Of a stretch of 64,000 bases of DNA, positions 1 to 9,532 are shown one piece after another (the stretch's first letter is position 1; each line of letters starts with the position of its first letter). Made by a program: the position numbers and the translations under genes. The stretch covers positions 5,084,001-5,148,000 of the forward strand of contig NZ_AP022586.1 in assembly GCF_010731695.1 (NCBI RefSeq), written 5' to 3'. This DNA is from Mycolicibacterium litorale (GTDB lineage Bacteria; Actinomycetota; Actinomycetes; Mycobacteriales; Mycobacteriaceae). Under the pieces are notes generated by a model. It saw only the letters and a program-made list of their open reading frames with translations, made no database searches and was not told where the DNA came from.

Positions 1-800
1 AGATCGAGCAGTTCGTTCCCGCCACCCTGCGCGGTGAGTTGTCCTGGTGCCAGCTGTTCAGTGAGCCGGGCGCGGGTTCGGACCTGGCGGCGCTGCGCAC
101 CAAAGCCGTTCGCGTCGACGGTGGTTGGAAGCTCACCGGCCAGAAGGTGTGGACCTCGGCGGCGCACAAGGCGCACTGGGGTGTCTGCCTGGCGCGCACG
201 GATCCGGACGCCCCGAAGCACAAGGGCATCACGTACTTCCTCATCGACATGAAATCGCCGGGCATCGTGATCCGCCCGCTGCGCGAGATCACCGGTGACG
301 AGCTGTTCAACGAGGTGTTCTTCGACGACGTGTTCGTACCCGACGAGATGGTGGTCGGACAGGTCAACGACGGGTGGCGGCTGGCCCGCACGACGCTCGC
401 CAACGAGCGGGTCGCGATGGCAGGCGGTACTGCGCTGGGCAATCCGATGGAGGAACTGCTGCGGACGGTGGCCGAACAGGGGCTGGATCCGGCCGACGAG
501 GACCGGCTGGGACACCTGATCCTGACCGCGCAGGTGGGCTCACTGTTGGATCAGCGCATCGCGCAGAAGGCCGTCGGTGGGCAGGATCCAGGTGCGGAGT
601 CCAGCGCGCGCAAGCTGATCGGCGTGCGTTACCGGCAGGGCCTGGCGGAGTTCCGGATGGACCTCTCCGAGGGCGCGGGTGCGGTGGTCAACCAGCCGGT
701 GCACGACTTCCTCAACACCCGCTGCCTGACCATCGCCGGCGGTACCGAGCAGATCCTGCTGACCCTGGCCGGTGAACGGCTGCTGGGGCTGCCGCGGTAG
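1..800 (+). CDS. fadE34: Acyl-CoA dehydrogenase FadE34, C-terminal part (5' truncated by window)
   Basis: An open frame with codons starting at base 3 runs from the window edge to a TAG at 798-800, about 265 residues. It carries the acyl-CoA dehydrogenase middle domain (SEPGAGSDLAALR, then GQKVWTS) and the C-terminal helical domain, ending GGTEQILLTLAGERLLGLPR, close to the family's usual GGT...ERLLGLPR finish. Order next to an Rv3572-like gene, kshB and hsaA matches Rv3573c (FadE34), a roughly 700-residue double-length dehydrogenase that oxidises steroid side-chain CoA thioesters. Only the C-terminal half is visible, so the N-terminal half and promoter cannot be judged. It ends 1 nt from the convergent neighbour. 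Confidence 0.85.
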   Translation, partial: IEQFVPATLRGELSWCQLFSEPGAGSDLAALRTKAVRVDGGWKLTGQKVWTSAAHKAHWGVCLARTDPDAPKHKGITYFLIDMKSPGIVIRPLREITGDELFNEVFFDDVFVPDEMVVGQVNDGWRLARTTLANERVAMAGGTALGNPMEELLRTVAEQGLDPADEDRLGHLILTAQVGSLLDQRIAQKAVGGQDPGAESSARKLIGVRYRQGLAEFRMDLSEGAGAVVNQPVHDFLNTRCLTIAGGTEQILLTLAGERLLGLPR

Positions 801-801
801 C

Positions 802-1374
802 TCAGCCGAAGGTGGTCTGCGCGCAGGCGTCCGGGGTGGTCAGGTTCACCCCGGAGTAGACCACCTGGATGTGACTGCACACGATGAACGCCGCCTTGAC
901 GGCCGGCTGGCCGGTGGTCCACTCGGTGGGCATCGAACTGCCGTCGATCCGGTAGCGCTCGATCGGCCCGCCACCGAACGAGGTCACCGAGATCTCGACG
1001 TCGCGCAGCGACTTGTACATCTTCGAGAGCACGTTGTTGTGGTTGGCGCCCTTGACTTCTCGCGGAGTCCCTGAGGGGGCGCTGTACTCGGCTTCCTGCC
1101 AGACGTCGCGGTCGTTGCTGCGCAGCGTGATGGTCTGCCGTGACCATGCGTCGCCGGGCAGCCCGGTCGGCCCGCCGGGCGTCAGCAGGTTCGTGCTGGT
1201 GTTGAACGAGCACCGGTTGCCGACGCAGTCCGCGTTGACGTGCATCTCGATCTTGGTGGCCGGGTCGACGGCGATCGAGCTCTGCGCCGAGTTCGACGCG
1301 GCCGCGGCCGTCGCGGGCTGGGGGAGAAGTGCCGTCAGCAATGCCGCCGCACTTACTGCTGCGAGCCGGTTCAT
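802..1374 (-). CDS. Rv3572-like exported protein of unknown function
   Basis: 190 residues with a clear cleavable signal peptide (MNRLAAVSAAALLTALLPQP, Ala-rich cleavage region near residue 24). The mature part has paired cysteines (near residues 50 and 55, and two more near the C-terminus), which suggests disulfides outside the cytoplasm. It lies 21 nt downstream of kshB on the same strand and is probably cotranscribed with it under KstR. This is the position of Rv3572 in M. tuberculosis, also an uncharacterised exported protein. No catalytic motif is visible and I assign no function. The frame ends tail-to-tail against fadE34 with a 1-nt gap. Confidence 0.8.
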   Translation of the reverse strand: MNRLAAVSAAALLTALLPQPATAAAASNSAQSSIAVDPATKIEMHVNADCVGNRCSFNTSTNLLTPGGPTGLPGDAWSRQTITLRSNDRDVWQEAEYSAPSGTPREVKGANHNNVLSKMYKSLRDVEISVTSFGGGPIERYRIDGSSMPTEWTTGQPAVKAAFIVCSHIQVVYSGVNLTTPDACAQTTFG

Positions 1375-1395
1375 CGTGTTGAAGTTAGCCCTTCG

Positions 1396-2481
1396 CTACT
1401 CGTCGTAGGTGACTTCGACCGAATCCGACCGCGGCACCGCCTGGCATCCCAGGATCAGGCCTTCGTCGAGGTCGGACTGTTCGAGGACGTCGTTGATCTC
1501 CATCTCCACCTCGCCGCTGCGCTTGAGCACCGCGCAGGCGCCGCAGTGGCCCTCGCGGCAGGAGAACGGTGCGTCGAGACCCTTGTCCAGCAGCACGTCG
1601 AGCAGTTTGGCGTTGCGCGGCCAGCGCACCTCGTGGGTCTGCCCGTCGAGGGTGACCACCGCGGTGGCCGGGCCCTCGTCGCTGTCGTCCTCCTCGATGA
1701 CGACCGCCGCGAACGGGTCGGACTCCAGCGATTTGAACACCTCGATGTGGATCTTGTCCGCCGCGGTGCCCGCACTGGTCAGCGCCTCTTCGGCGGCGGC
1801 CATGAACGGGCCGGGCCCGCAGATGTAGGCGTCGTGGCCGGTGTAGGGCGCGGCCAGGCCGGCCAGTGCGGCCGCCGACGGCAGGCCCTGCACCGATTCG
1901 AGCCAGTGCACGACGGTGAGCCGGTCGGAGTACTTCGCGCTCAGCTCGCGCAGCGTGCCGGCGAAGATCACGTTGGACTCGTCGCGGTTGGCGTAGACCA
2001 GCACCACCTTGCCGCTGCCCTCGACGAGTGCTGACTTCAAAATCGCCATCATGGGGGTGATCCCGCTGCCCGCGGCCAGCAGCAGGAAGTCGGTGTCCAG
2101 CGACTTCGGCACGAAGGTGCCCGACGGCGCCAGCACGTGCATCCTCATGCCGGCGTGGGCGTTGTCGCACAACCAGTTCGAGGCGTAGCCGTCGGCGGTG
2201 CGCTTGACCGTGACGGTCAGCGGATCGTCGGTGAACGGCGAACTGCACAGCGAATAGCACCGCGCGACCGATCCGGTCCGATCGCTGGGCACCCGCAGGG
2301 TGAGGAACTGCCCGGGCGAGTAGCGCAGCCGCTCGGCCGGGATGTCGGGGCCGCCGGACGGCGTTCTGAACACCAGTGAGCGGGCGTCGGCGGTCTCCTC
2401 GACGACGTCGGCCACCTCCAGTTCGAGCACGTGGCTACCGAGTGGCTCGTCGGTCACGTCTGAAACCGCCCTTTCCGTCAT
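1396..2481 (-). CDS. kshB: 3-ketosteroid 9-alpha-hydroxylase reductase KshB
   Basis: 361 residues. It should pass electrons from NADH through FAD and a 2Fe-2S cluster to the Rieske oxygenase KshA, which 9-alpha-hydroxylates androstadienedione and opens ring B. Visible in order: a ferredoxin-reductase FAD domain (RCYSLCSS, residues 74-81), a nucleotide domain (AAGSGITPMMAI near 137-148), and a C-terminal plant-type ferredoxin domain with cluster ligands Cys308, Cys313, Cys316 and Cys346 (FSCREGHCGACA...LGC). ATG at 2481 lies only 4 nt from a KstR box (2485-2498), consistent with KstR repression. Corresponds to Rv3571; kshA itself is not in the window. Confidence 0.95.
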   Translation of the reverse strand: MTERAVSDVTDEPLGSHVLELEVADVVEETADARSLVFRTPSGGPDIPAERLRYSPGQFLTLRVPSDRTGSVARCYSLCSSPFTDDPLTVTVKRTADGYASNWLCDNAHAGMRMHVLAPSGTFVPKSLDTDFLLLAAGSGITPMMAILKSALVEGSGKVVLVYANRDESNVIFAGTLRELSAKYSDRLTVVHWLESVQGLPSAAALAGLAAPYTGHDAYICGPGPFMAAAEEALTSAGTAADKIHIEVFKSLESDPFAAVVIEEDDSDEGPATAVVTLDGQTHEVRWPRNAKLLDVLLDKGLDAPFSCREGHCGACAVLKRSGEVEMEINDVLEQSDLDEGLILGCQAVPRSDSVEVTYDE

Positions 2482-2484
2482 AAC

Positions 2485-2498
2485 TAGAACAGGTTACA
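2485..2498. promoter_or_regulatory. KstR operator (kshB side)
   Basis: TAGAACAGGTTACA matches the KstR palindrome (TAGAACNNGTTNTA type) with one outer mismatch. It lies immediately upstream of the kshB start, in the 130-bp divergent gap shared with hsaA. KstR (TetR family) releases on binding cholesterol-derived CoA thioesters. Confidence 0.8.
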
Positions 2499-2552
2499 GA
2501 AATGAGCTTCCGCAGGTCCAGCCGCTGCAGCGTCGGGCTGCTCGACACAAAT

Positions 2553-2566
2553 CGTAACGTGTTCTA
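2553..2566. promoter_or_regulatory. KstR operator (hsaA side)
   Basis: CGTAACGTGTTCTA is a second KstR-type site with the ACGTGTTCTA half well conserved. It overlaps a possible -10 (TAATCT, 2565-2570) for hsaADCB, so a bound repressor would block that promoter. Confidence 0.75.
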
Positions 2567-2611
2567 ATCTTTCTACAGCCCCGTTTCAGTCCCCATCTTG
2601 GAGGCAGGCAA

Positions 2612-3796
2612 GTGACGTCCATTGAACAGCGCGACGCGCAGGCGGTCCTCAGCGGCATCGACGACCTGCTCCCCACCCTGCGCAAGCGCGCCCCGGAGGC
2701 CGAGGAGCTGCGCCGCCTGCCGGACGAGACGGTCAAGGATCTCGACGAGATCGGGTTCTTCAAGCTCCTGCAGCCCCAGCAGTGGGGCGGGATGCAGTGC
2801 GACCCCACGCTGTTCTACGAGGCGGTGCGCCGCCTGGGCAGCGCCTGCGGGTCGACCGGCTGGGTCGCGTCGATCATCGGCGTGCACAACTGGCATCTGG
2901 CCCTGTTCGACCAGAAGGCCCAGGACGAGGTCTGGGCCGACGATCCGTCCGTGCGGGTGTCGTCGTCGTATGCGCCGATGGGCGCCGGAACCGTGGTCGA
3001 CGGCGGCTATCTGGTCAGCGGCGCGTGGCAGTGGTCCTCGGGTTGCGACCACGCCACCTGGGCATTCCTCGGCGGTCCCGTGATCAAGGACGGTAAGCCC
3101 GTCGACTTCGGCAGCTTCCTGATCCCGCGCAGCGACTACCGCATCGACGACGTGTGGAATGTGGTCGGGCTGAAGGGAACCGGCAGCAACACGGTCGTCG
3201 TCAAGGACGTCTTCGTCCCCCGGCACCGCTTCCTGTCCTACAAGGCGATGAACGACCGCACCGCGGGTGGCCTGGAGAACAACACCGCTCCGGTGTACAA
3301 GATGCCCTGGGGCACAATGCATCCCACCACCATCACGGCCCCCATCATGGGGATGGCCTACGGCGCGTACGACGCTCACGTCGAGCACCAGGGCAAGCGG
3401 GTCCGGGCGGCATTCGCCGGTGAGAAGTCCAAGGACGATCCGTTCGCCAAGATCCGCATCGCCGAGGCGGCCAGCGACATCGACGCCGGCTGGCGTCAGC
3501 TGATCGGCAACGTCGCCGACGAGTACGCACTGCTGCAGGCCGACAAGGAGATTCCGTTCGAGCTGCGCGCGCGGGCCCGGCGGGACCAGGTGCGGGCGAC
3601 GGCCCGGGCGATCGCGTCGATCGACCTGCTGTTCGAGGCGTCGGGCGCGACCGCGCTGAACCTCGACGCGCCGGTGCAACGGTTCTGGCGTGACGCGCAC
3701 GCCGGACGCGTGCACGCCGCCAACGAACCCGAGCGCGCCTACCTGATCTTCGGCAACGACGCCTTCGGCCTCCCGCCGCAAGACACGATGGTCTGA
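2612..3796 (+). CDS. hsaA: 3-HSA monooxygenase oxygenase component HsaA
   Basis: 394 residues with an acyl-CoA-dehydrogenase-like fold, as in group D flavin-dependent monooxygenases. With FMNH2 from HsaB it hydroxylates 3-HSA to the catechol 3,4-DHSA in the ring-A branch of steroid breakdown. Recognisable stretches include an N-terminal helical domain (residues 1-110), GAWQWSSGCDHATWAF, and the C-terminal FGNDAFGLPPQDTMV. GTG at 2612 is chosen because GGAGG at 2600-2604 sits 7 nt upstream. It is first of the hsaADCB operon, divergent from kshB, with a KstR operator between. Length and order match Rv3570c. Confidence 0.95.
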   Translation: MTSIEQRDAQAVLSGIDDLLPTLRKRAPEAEELRRLPDETVKDLDEIGFFKLLQPQQWGGMQCDPTLFYEAVRRLGSACGSTGWVASIIGVHNWHLALFDQKAQDEVWADDPSVRVSSSYAPMGAGTVVDGGYLVSGAWQWSSGCDHATWAFLGGPVIKDGKPVDFGSFLIPRSDYRIDDVWNVVGLKGTGSNTVVVKDVFVPRHRFLSYKAMNDRTAGGLENNTAPVYKMPWGTMHPTTITAPIMGMAYGAYDAHVEHQGKRVRAAFAGEKSKDDPFAKIRIAEAASDIDAGWRQLIGNVADEYALLQADKEIPFELRARARRDQVRATARAIASIDLLFEASGATALNLDAPVQRFWRDAHAGRVHAANEPERAYLIFGNDAFGLPPQDTMV

Positions 3797-5592
<1,796 letters not shown>

Positions 5593-5595
5593 CAC

Positions 5596-6183
5596 ATGAT
5601 GGCTTCCGACGGGGACGCCGCAGGCCCGGTGATCGATCCGCGCACGTTCCGCAACGTGCTCGGCCAGTTCTGCACGGGTATCACGGTGATCACCACCATG
5701 CACGACGGCGCGCCGGTCGGATTCGCCTGTCAGTCGTTCGCGGCGCTGTCGCTCGAACCACCGCTGGTGTTGTTCTGTCCGACGAAGGTGTCGCGGTCGT
5801 GGAAGGCCATCGAGGCCAGCGGCCGGTTCTGCGTGAACGTGCTGCACGAGAAGCAAAAGGACGTCTCCGCGCGCTTCGGCTCGCGCGAGCCCGACAAGTT
5901 CGCGGGAATCGATTGGGCGCCGTCGAAATTGGGGTCACCGGTCATCGACGGCACCCTGGCGCACATCGACTGCACCGTGCATTCGGTGCACGACGGCGGT
6001 GACCACCTGGTGGTGTTCGGCGCGGTCCACTCGCTGTCCGACGTTCCGAAGAAGAAGCCGCGTCCGCTGCTGTTCTACCGGGGCGAATACACCGGCATCG
6101 AACCCGACAAGAATTCGCCCGCCCAGTGGCGCGACGATCTCGAGGCGTTCCTCACGGCCACAACGTCGGACACCTGGCTCTGA
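5596..6183 (+). CDS. hsaB: Flavin reductase HsaB, partner of HsaA
   Basis: 195 residues of the FMN-dependent flavin reductase family. It makes reduced FMN for HsaA using NADH. The fold is marked by the N-terminal block FRNVLGQFCTGITVITTMHD and the central PPLVLFCPTKVSRSWKAI and RFCVNVLHEKQKDVSARF. Its start is 3 nt after hsaC. In M. tuberculosis the next gene in this operon is nat (Rv3566c); here nat is missing and an unrelated lipoprotein gene follows. ATG at 5599 is an alternative start one codon later. Confidence 0.93.
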   Translation: MMASDGDAAGPVIDPRTFRNVLGQFCTGITVITTMHDGAPVGFACQSFAALSLEPPLVLFCPTKVSRSWKAIEASGRFCVNVLHEKQKDVSARFGSREPDKFAGIDWAPSKLGSPVIDGTLAHIDCTVHSVHDGGDHLVVFGAVHSLSDVPKKKPRPLLFYRGEYTGIEPDKNSPAQWRDDLEAFLTATTSDTWL

Positions 6184-6203
6184 TCCATGACATATTGACG
6201 TCC

Positions 6204-7070
6204 GTGCAGAACACGAGCGTCGTCTGGCTGTCCGCCGCAGCCTGCGCCCTCCTGGTGACCGTCGGGTGCTCCGAGAATCGCCCGGGTGCAGCCGAAGTGG
6301 CGCCCTCATCCACTGGGCCGGCGGCAGCGGAGCAGAACGCCGCGGCGGAATCGTCGGGAGAGATGACCGTCGTCTACGAGGACGCCACCACGCCGGAGGC
6401 GGTCAACGGCCGCAGGATCCTCACCGACAGCGGACTGCTGGAGGCGCTGGCGACCGACATCAACGAATCGCTTGTCCTGCCCGAGGACGTCCGCCTGGTC
6501 GGCGCGCAATGCGATGAGGCGAACGCGTTCTGGAGTTCGGACGACCGTACGATGACGATCTGCTACGAGGACGCCGACTCCAGCCACACCACCTTCGAGC
6601 GGGCCGGTGACGACGATCCGATGGCCGCCACACTCGGTGCCGAGCGCGCGACCTTCTACCACGAACTCGGCCACGCCACCCTGGACCTGTACGACCTGCC
6701 GTTCACCGGCCGCGAGGAGGACGTCGCCGATCAACTGGCCGCGGTGCTGCTGCTCGAACCGGACGACAACGGCACTATCGACCCGGCCGACGTCAGCGCC
6801 GCGGTCGCTTATGCCCGGATGTTCGAGGCGAACAGCGAACAGGACGGCGGCGCGGCCGAGGACTTCCCGTTCTGGGATGTGCACGAATACGACCTCGCGC
6901 GGATGTACAACTTCCAGTGCTGGATCTACGGGGCCGACCCGCAGGGCAACGCGTTCATCGTTGACGAGGGTCTGGTGCCCGAGGATCGGGCCGACTCCTG
7001 CGAGGGCGAGTTCGACCGGATGTCGCGTGCCTGGTGGGACATGCTCGACCCACATCTGCGCGACGGTTGA
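6204..7070 (+). CDS. DUF4344-type zinc metallopeptidase lipoprotein
   Basis: 288 residues. The N-terminus is a lipoprotein signal ending LLVTVGC, lipidation at Cys22, so it should be anchored on the outer face of the membrane. The catalytic zinc motif HELGH is at residues 153-157 (FYHELGHATLDLYDLP), followed by EEDVADQLAAVLLLE, whose acidic residues fit the third zinc ligand of gluzincins; this layout matches DUF4344. GTG at 6204 gives the tidiest signal peptide; CATATT at 6191-6196 could be a -10 for leaderless expression. TTG at 6195 is an alternative. It is accessory relative to the M. tuberculosis locus. Substrate unknown. Confidence 0.75.
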   Translation: MQNTSVVWLSAAACALLVTVGCSENRPGAAEVAPSSTGPAAAEQNAAAESSGEMTVVYEDATTPEAVNGRRILTDSGLLEALATDINESLVLPEDVRLVGAQCDEANAFWSSDDRTMTICYEDADSSHTTFERAGDDDPMAATLGAERATFYHELGHATLDLYDLPFTGREEDVADQLAAVLLLEPDDNGTIDPADVSAAVAYARMFEANSEQDGGAAEDFPFWDVHEYDLARMYNFQCWIYGADPQGNAFIVDEGLVPEDRADSCEGEFDRMSRAWWDMLDPHLRDG

Positions 7071-7083
7071 CAGCAATACCGCA

Positions 7084-7110
7084 GTTTCGGTGACCCGAGG
7101 GTGGGGGTAT
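7084..7110 (+). promoter_or_regulatory. SigF-type promoter of the csbD gene
   Basis: GTTT at 7084-7087 and GGGTAT at 7105-7110, separated by 17 nt, match the mycobacterial SigF pattern (GGTTT-N15-17-GGGTA). Transcription would begin near 7117, leaving a leader of about 47 nt that contains the AAGGAG at 7150-7155. Confidence 0.65.
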
Positions 7111-7163
7111 GCCGACGGTGCATCGGCCGAACCGGTCGACTGCGAACCGAAGGAGTACACATC

Positions 7164-7337
7164 GTGAGCGGTACCGACAAAGCCAACAACAAGATCGAGG
7201 ATCTCGGCGGCAAGGCCAAGGAGGCGCTGGGTAAGGCCACGGGCGACGAGAGCACCGCGAACGAGGGCAAGGCCGACCAGTCGAAGTCCAGCCTCAAGGA
7301 CGCGGGCGAGAAGGTGAAGGACGCCTTCAAGAAGTAA
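7164..7337 (+). CDS. CsbD-family general stress protein
   Basis: 57 residues, highly charged and low-complexity, with the CsbD pattern KIEDLGGKAKEALGKATGD at residues 10-28 and further Lys/Glu/Ala heptad-like repeats to the end. These small hydrophilic proteins accumulate under general stress; their molecular role is unknown. GTG at 7164 is set by AAGGAG 8 nt upstream. A longer frame opens at 7101, but it begins inside the -10 region of the SigF-type promoter, so it is not the start. The stress-sigma promoter fits the family. Confidence 0.8.
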   Translation: MSGTDKANNKIEDLGGKAKEALGKATGDESTANEGKADQSKSSLKDAGEKVKDAFKK

Positions 7338-7363
7338 CCGGCACGCGCACGGACATCTGACGG

Positions 7364-7843
7364 CTACGGCCACCACCGTCGAGGTGGGCGTTCGGGGATT
7401 GCGCGCGTGATCGCGTCGACCCGGTCGGCGTCGATGCCCCACGGCTCGTCGAGCCCGAGGCGGGTGTCGATGTCCCAGAGGACGCAGTCCTCGCCGGGCC
7501 GTGCGACCAGCGACCACGCGATGACGGTTCTGCGTAATTGCTCTTCGACCGGGTCGGCACCCGCCGCGACCGCGGCGGGTGCCCCACCCTCGGGGTGGTG
7601 GTGCAGGAAGCAGCCGTAGGCCTGCGCGCAAAAGGCGGCGTACCGCGCGGTGCACAGTATGAAGCCGTGCCAGGCTTCGTCGACCGCGCGCGACGGCATC
7701 CCGATCACCTCGCCATCCCACAGCGCGGGCGCGCAGCACCGAAGCCATTGCCGCAAACCCGTCACGACGAGCTCGCGCGGCTGCCACGGGCAGGTCTTGA
7801 ACACGGCTGACGGCAGATCGAGTTCCGCCACCGCCGTGCTCAC
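7364..7843 (-). CDS. Glycine-rich-domain-family (GRDP-like) protein
   Basis: About 159 residues. It carries the signature of the bacterial glycine-rich domain-containing family: GMPSRAVDEAWHGFILCT followed by AFCAQAYGCFLHHHP, the conserved VDxxWHxFI core and a downstream FLHHxP. The function of this family is unknown. GTG at 7843 is used here; GTG at 7876 would add 11 residues, and neither has a good Shine-Dalgarno. The open frame continues far upstream over the next genes, but that is a high-GC artefact. It is divergent from the two Cys/Gly miniprotein genes, a pairing I take as functional. Confidence 0.6.
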   Translation of the reverse strand: MSTAVAELDLPSAVFKTCPWQPRELVVTGLRQWLRCCAPALWDGEVIGMPSRAVDEAWHGFILCTARYAAFCAQAYGCFLHHHPEGGAPAAVAAGADPVEEQLRRTVIAWSLVARPGEDCVLWDIDTRLGLDEPWGIDADRVDAITRAIPERPPRRWWP

Positions 7844-7921
7844 TTGATCGAGCCGATGCCTGTTGCGGCGCAGCACATTTTCACTGTAGGCGGCGGCATC
7901 GAAGCGGCGTACGCTTTGGCC

Positions 7922-8140
7922 ATGAGCGCCACGGGAGTGGTGGTCTCCATCCTCGGGGTGATGGCGTTGCTGGTCATCACGTCGATCTTCGTCGGTCGCT
8001 ACCGGCGGGCCCATGATGGCTCGGCGGCCGACATTCGCGACCGCTGGACGAGCGGGTACGGGGGCGGCGAAGGAGGCGGCAGCGGCTGCGGAGGCGGGTT
8101 CGGCTGCGGAGGAGGCGGCTGCGGCGGAGGAAGTGGCTGA
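7922..8140 (+). CDS. Membrane miniprotein with Gly/Cys tail (1)
   Basis: 72 residues. One transmembrane helix (residues 5-25, VVVSILGVMALLVITSIFV) is followed by a short polar link and a tail made almost only of Gly and Cys (about residues 46-72: repeated GGGSGCGGG units with four Cys). The helix orientation suggests a cytoplasmic or extracytoplasmic Gly/Cys tail; I cannot tell which. ATG at 7922 follows TACGCT (7909-7914) by 7 nt, so it may be leaderless. Its stop is 2 nt before the second miniprotein, which has the same architecture. No function is recognised. Confidence 0.6.
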   Translation: MSATGVVVSILGVMALLVITSIFVGRYRRAHDGSAADIRDRWTSGYGGGEGGGSGCGGGFGCGGGGCGGGSG

Positions 8141-8142
8141 CC

Positions 8143-8481
8143 GTGACCGGGGCGCTTCTGGTCGCATCCACCCTGGCCGTGATCGCGTTGTCCGCGGCGG
8201 GCTTCGCGTGGCGGCGTCGACGAGCCCGCCACCAAAGCGCATATGAGCGCTATCGACGCGCCGTCCCCTATCTCCTGAGTGACCGGCAGATGTTGCGCGA
8301 GAAGCGATTGGCCCGCGCGCGGAGACGGCAGCGATTCTGGGCGGCCGGATCGGCCGGCGCCGTGGGCGGCTATTACTCGGACGGCGGAATCCCCTCCGAT
8401 GGAGACGGTGGTGGGTGTGGCGGCGGAGGCTGCGGCGGCGGGGGCTGCGGCGGCGGGGGTTGTGGCGGCGGCGGGAGCTGA
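8143..8481 (+). CDS. Membrane miniprotein with Gly/Cys tail (2)
   Basis: 112 residues. An N-terminal transmembrane helix (residues 3-22) is followed by a basic RRRRAR stretch, a helical Arg-rich middle (SDRQMLREKRLARARRRQ) and a tail of at least four CGGGG repeats. It begins with GTG 2 nt after the previous gene, so the two are translated together. The positive-inside rule puts the middle and tail in the cytoplasm. The tail resembles the near-low-complexity Cys/Gly ends of TIGR04222-type membrane proteins, but the globular part of that family is absent here. Function unknown. Confidence 0.6.
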   Translation: MTGALLVASTLAVIALSAAGFAWRRRRARHQSAYERYRRAVPYLLSDRQMLREKRLARARRRQRFWAAGSAGAVGGYYSDGGIPSDGDGGGCGGGGCGGGGCGGGGCGGGGS

Positions 8482-8484
8482 CTG

Positions 8485-9399
8485 TCAGGGCGTGCCGAGC
8501 AGGACGTCTCGCTGCTCGCGCACGCGCGCCTGAATGGCCTCCACCACCGCGGCGACCTCCGGTCTGCGCAGCGTCTCGCCGCGGGTCACCAGCCAGTAGG
8601 TCAAGCGCACCGACACCGTGCGCGGCAGGACGCGGACCAGATCGTCGTGGCGGTCGGCCATGAAGCAGGGCAGCAGCCCCAGACCCGCAGCCGCGCGGGT
8701 GGCCTCGACGTGTACGAAGACGTTGGTCGAGGTCACCGACTCCCGCATGGCCGGGGCGAACCCGGTTGCCGAGTCGAGGTCGTCGACCTGCAGCATCGAG
8801 TCGATGAAGTAGACGAGCGGATAGCGGGTGAGGTCGGCGACGTCGCTCGGGGCGCCGTGTTCGGCCAGGTAGTCGCGCGCCCCGTAGAGGCCGAGGCAGT
8901 AATCGCCCAGCCGGATCGCCTGGGCGCGGTGCACCTGGGGTTCGCCCACCACCACTTCGATGTCGAGGCCAGAGCGCTGCTGCGACGCGCGGCGGGTCGT
9001 GGCCACGATCTCGACCGCCACCCCGGGATGGTCGCGCTGCACGAGCGCCGCGGCCGGCGCGACGATGTAGGCGCTGAACCCATCGGTCGCCGATATCCGC
9101 ACCACCCCCTCCAGCGCACGCCGTCCGGCCGGGTCGACGGTCAGTGAGCGCACCGCCGACTCGACGGCTTCGGCGGCCCCGAGCGCTTCGCGGCCGAGGT
9201 CGGTCAGCTCCCAGCCGCCGGCCACCCGGGCGACGAGTCGGCCGCCGAGCGACTGTTCGAGCGCGGCGATGCGCCGCGAGATCGTGGTGTGGTTGAGACC
9301 CAGCTCGTCGGCCGCGGTGGTGTAGCGGCCGGATCGCCCCACCGCGAGCAGGACGAGGAGGTCGTCGGCGCTCGGCCGGCGCCCGGACATCGCCGTCAT
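8485..9399 (-). CDS. LysR-type regulator of the adjacent ketone-body operon
   Basis: About 304 residues. An N-terminal winged helix-turn-helix (DLLVLLAVGRSGRYTTAADELGLNHTTISRRIAALEQ) is followed by a LysR substrate-binding domain with typical VVRISATDGF and a C-terminal GLGLLPCFMADR segment. ATG at 9399 is used; ATG at 9390 is equally possible and no Shine-Dalgarno decides. It is divergent from the transporter gene at 9533, the classic arrangement for a LysR protein that senses the pathway substrate and activates the opposite operon. The co-inducer would then be 3-hydroxybutyrate or acetoacetate; this is inference. Confidence 0.8.
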   Translation of the reverse strand: MTAMSGRRPSADDLLVLLAVGRSGRYTTAADELGLNHTTISRRIAALEQSLGGRLVARVAGGWELTDLGREALGAAEAVESAVRSLTVDPAGRRALEGVVRISATDGFSAYIVAPAAALVQRDHPGVAVEIVATTRRASQQRSGLDIEVVVGEPQVHRAQAIRLGDYCLGLYGARDYLAEHGAPSDVADLTRYPLVYFIDSMLQVDDLDSATGFAPAMRESVTSTNVFVHVEATRAAAGLGLLPCFMADRHDDLVRVLPRTVSVRLTYWLVTRGETLRRPEVAAVVEAIQARVREQRDVLLGTP

Positions 9400-9532
9400 G
9401 TGTGCAGTTTTGCAGATCGTGGGTGCGGACTTGCCCATTGCCGCCAAGGAAACCTGCATGAATACTCACCTGTATGTGTGGCCAGTCACACCCAGGACAC
9501 CGCTATGTCCGTGGTCATGAATGGAGCCGGCG

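Noticed and set aside
1240..2034. Rightward frame opposite kshB
   Set aside because: KshB has all cofactor motifs on the other strand; the frame has no conserved features.
7364..9469. A single 701-codon leftward frame spanning the GRDP-like gene and beyond
   Set aside because: It crosses the two rightward Cys/Gly genes and the well-supported LysR gene in another frame; its upstream part is Arg/Pro/Gly noise typical of high-GC antisense frames.
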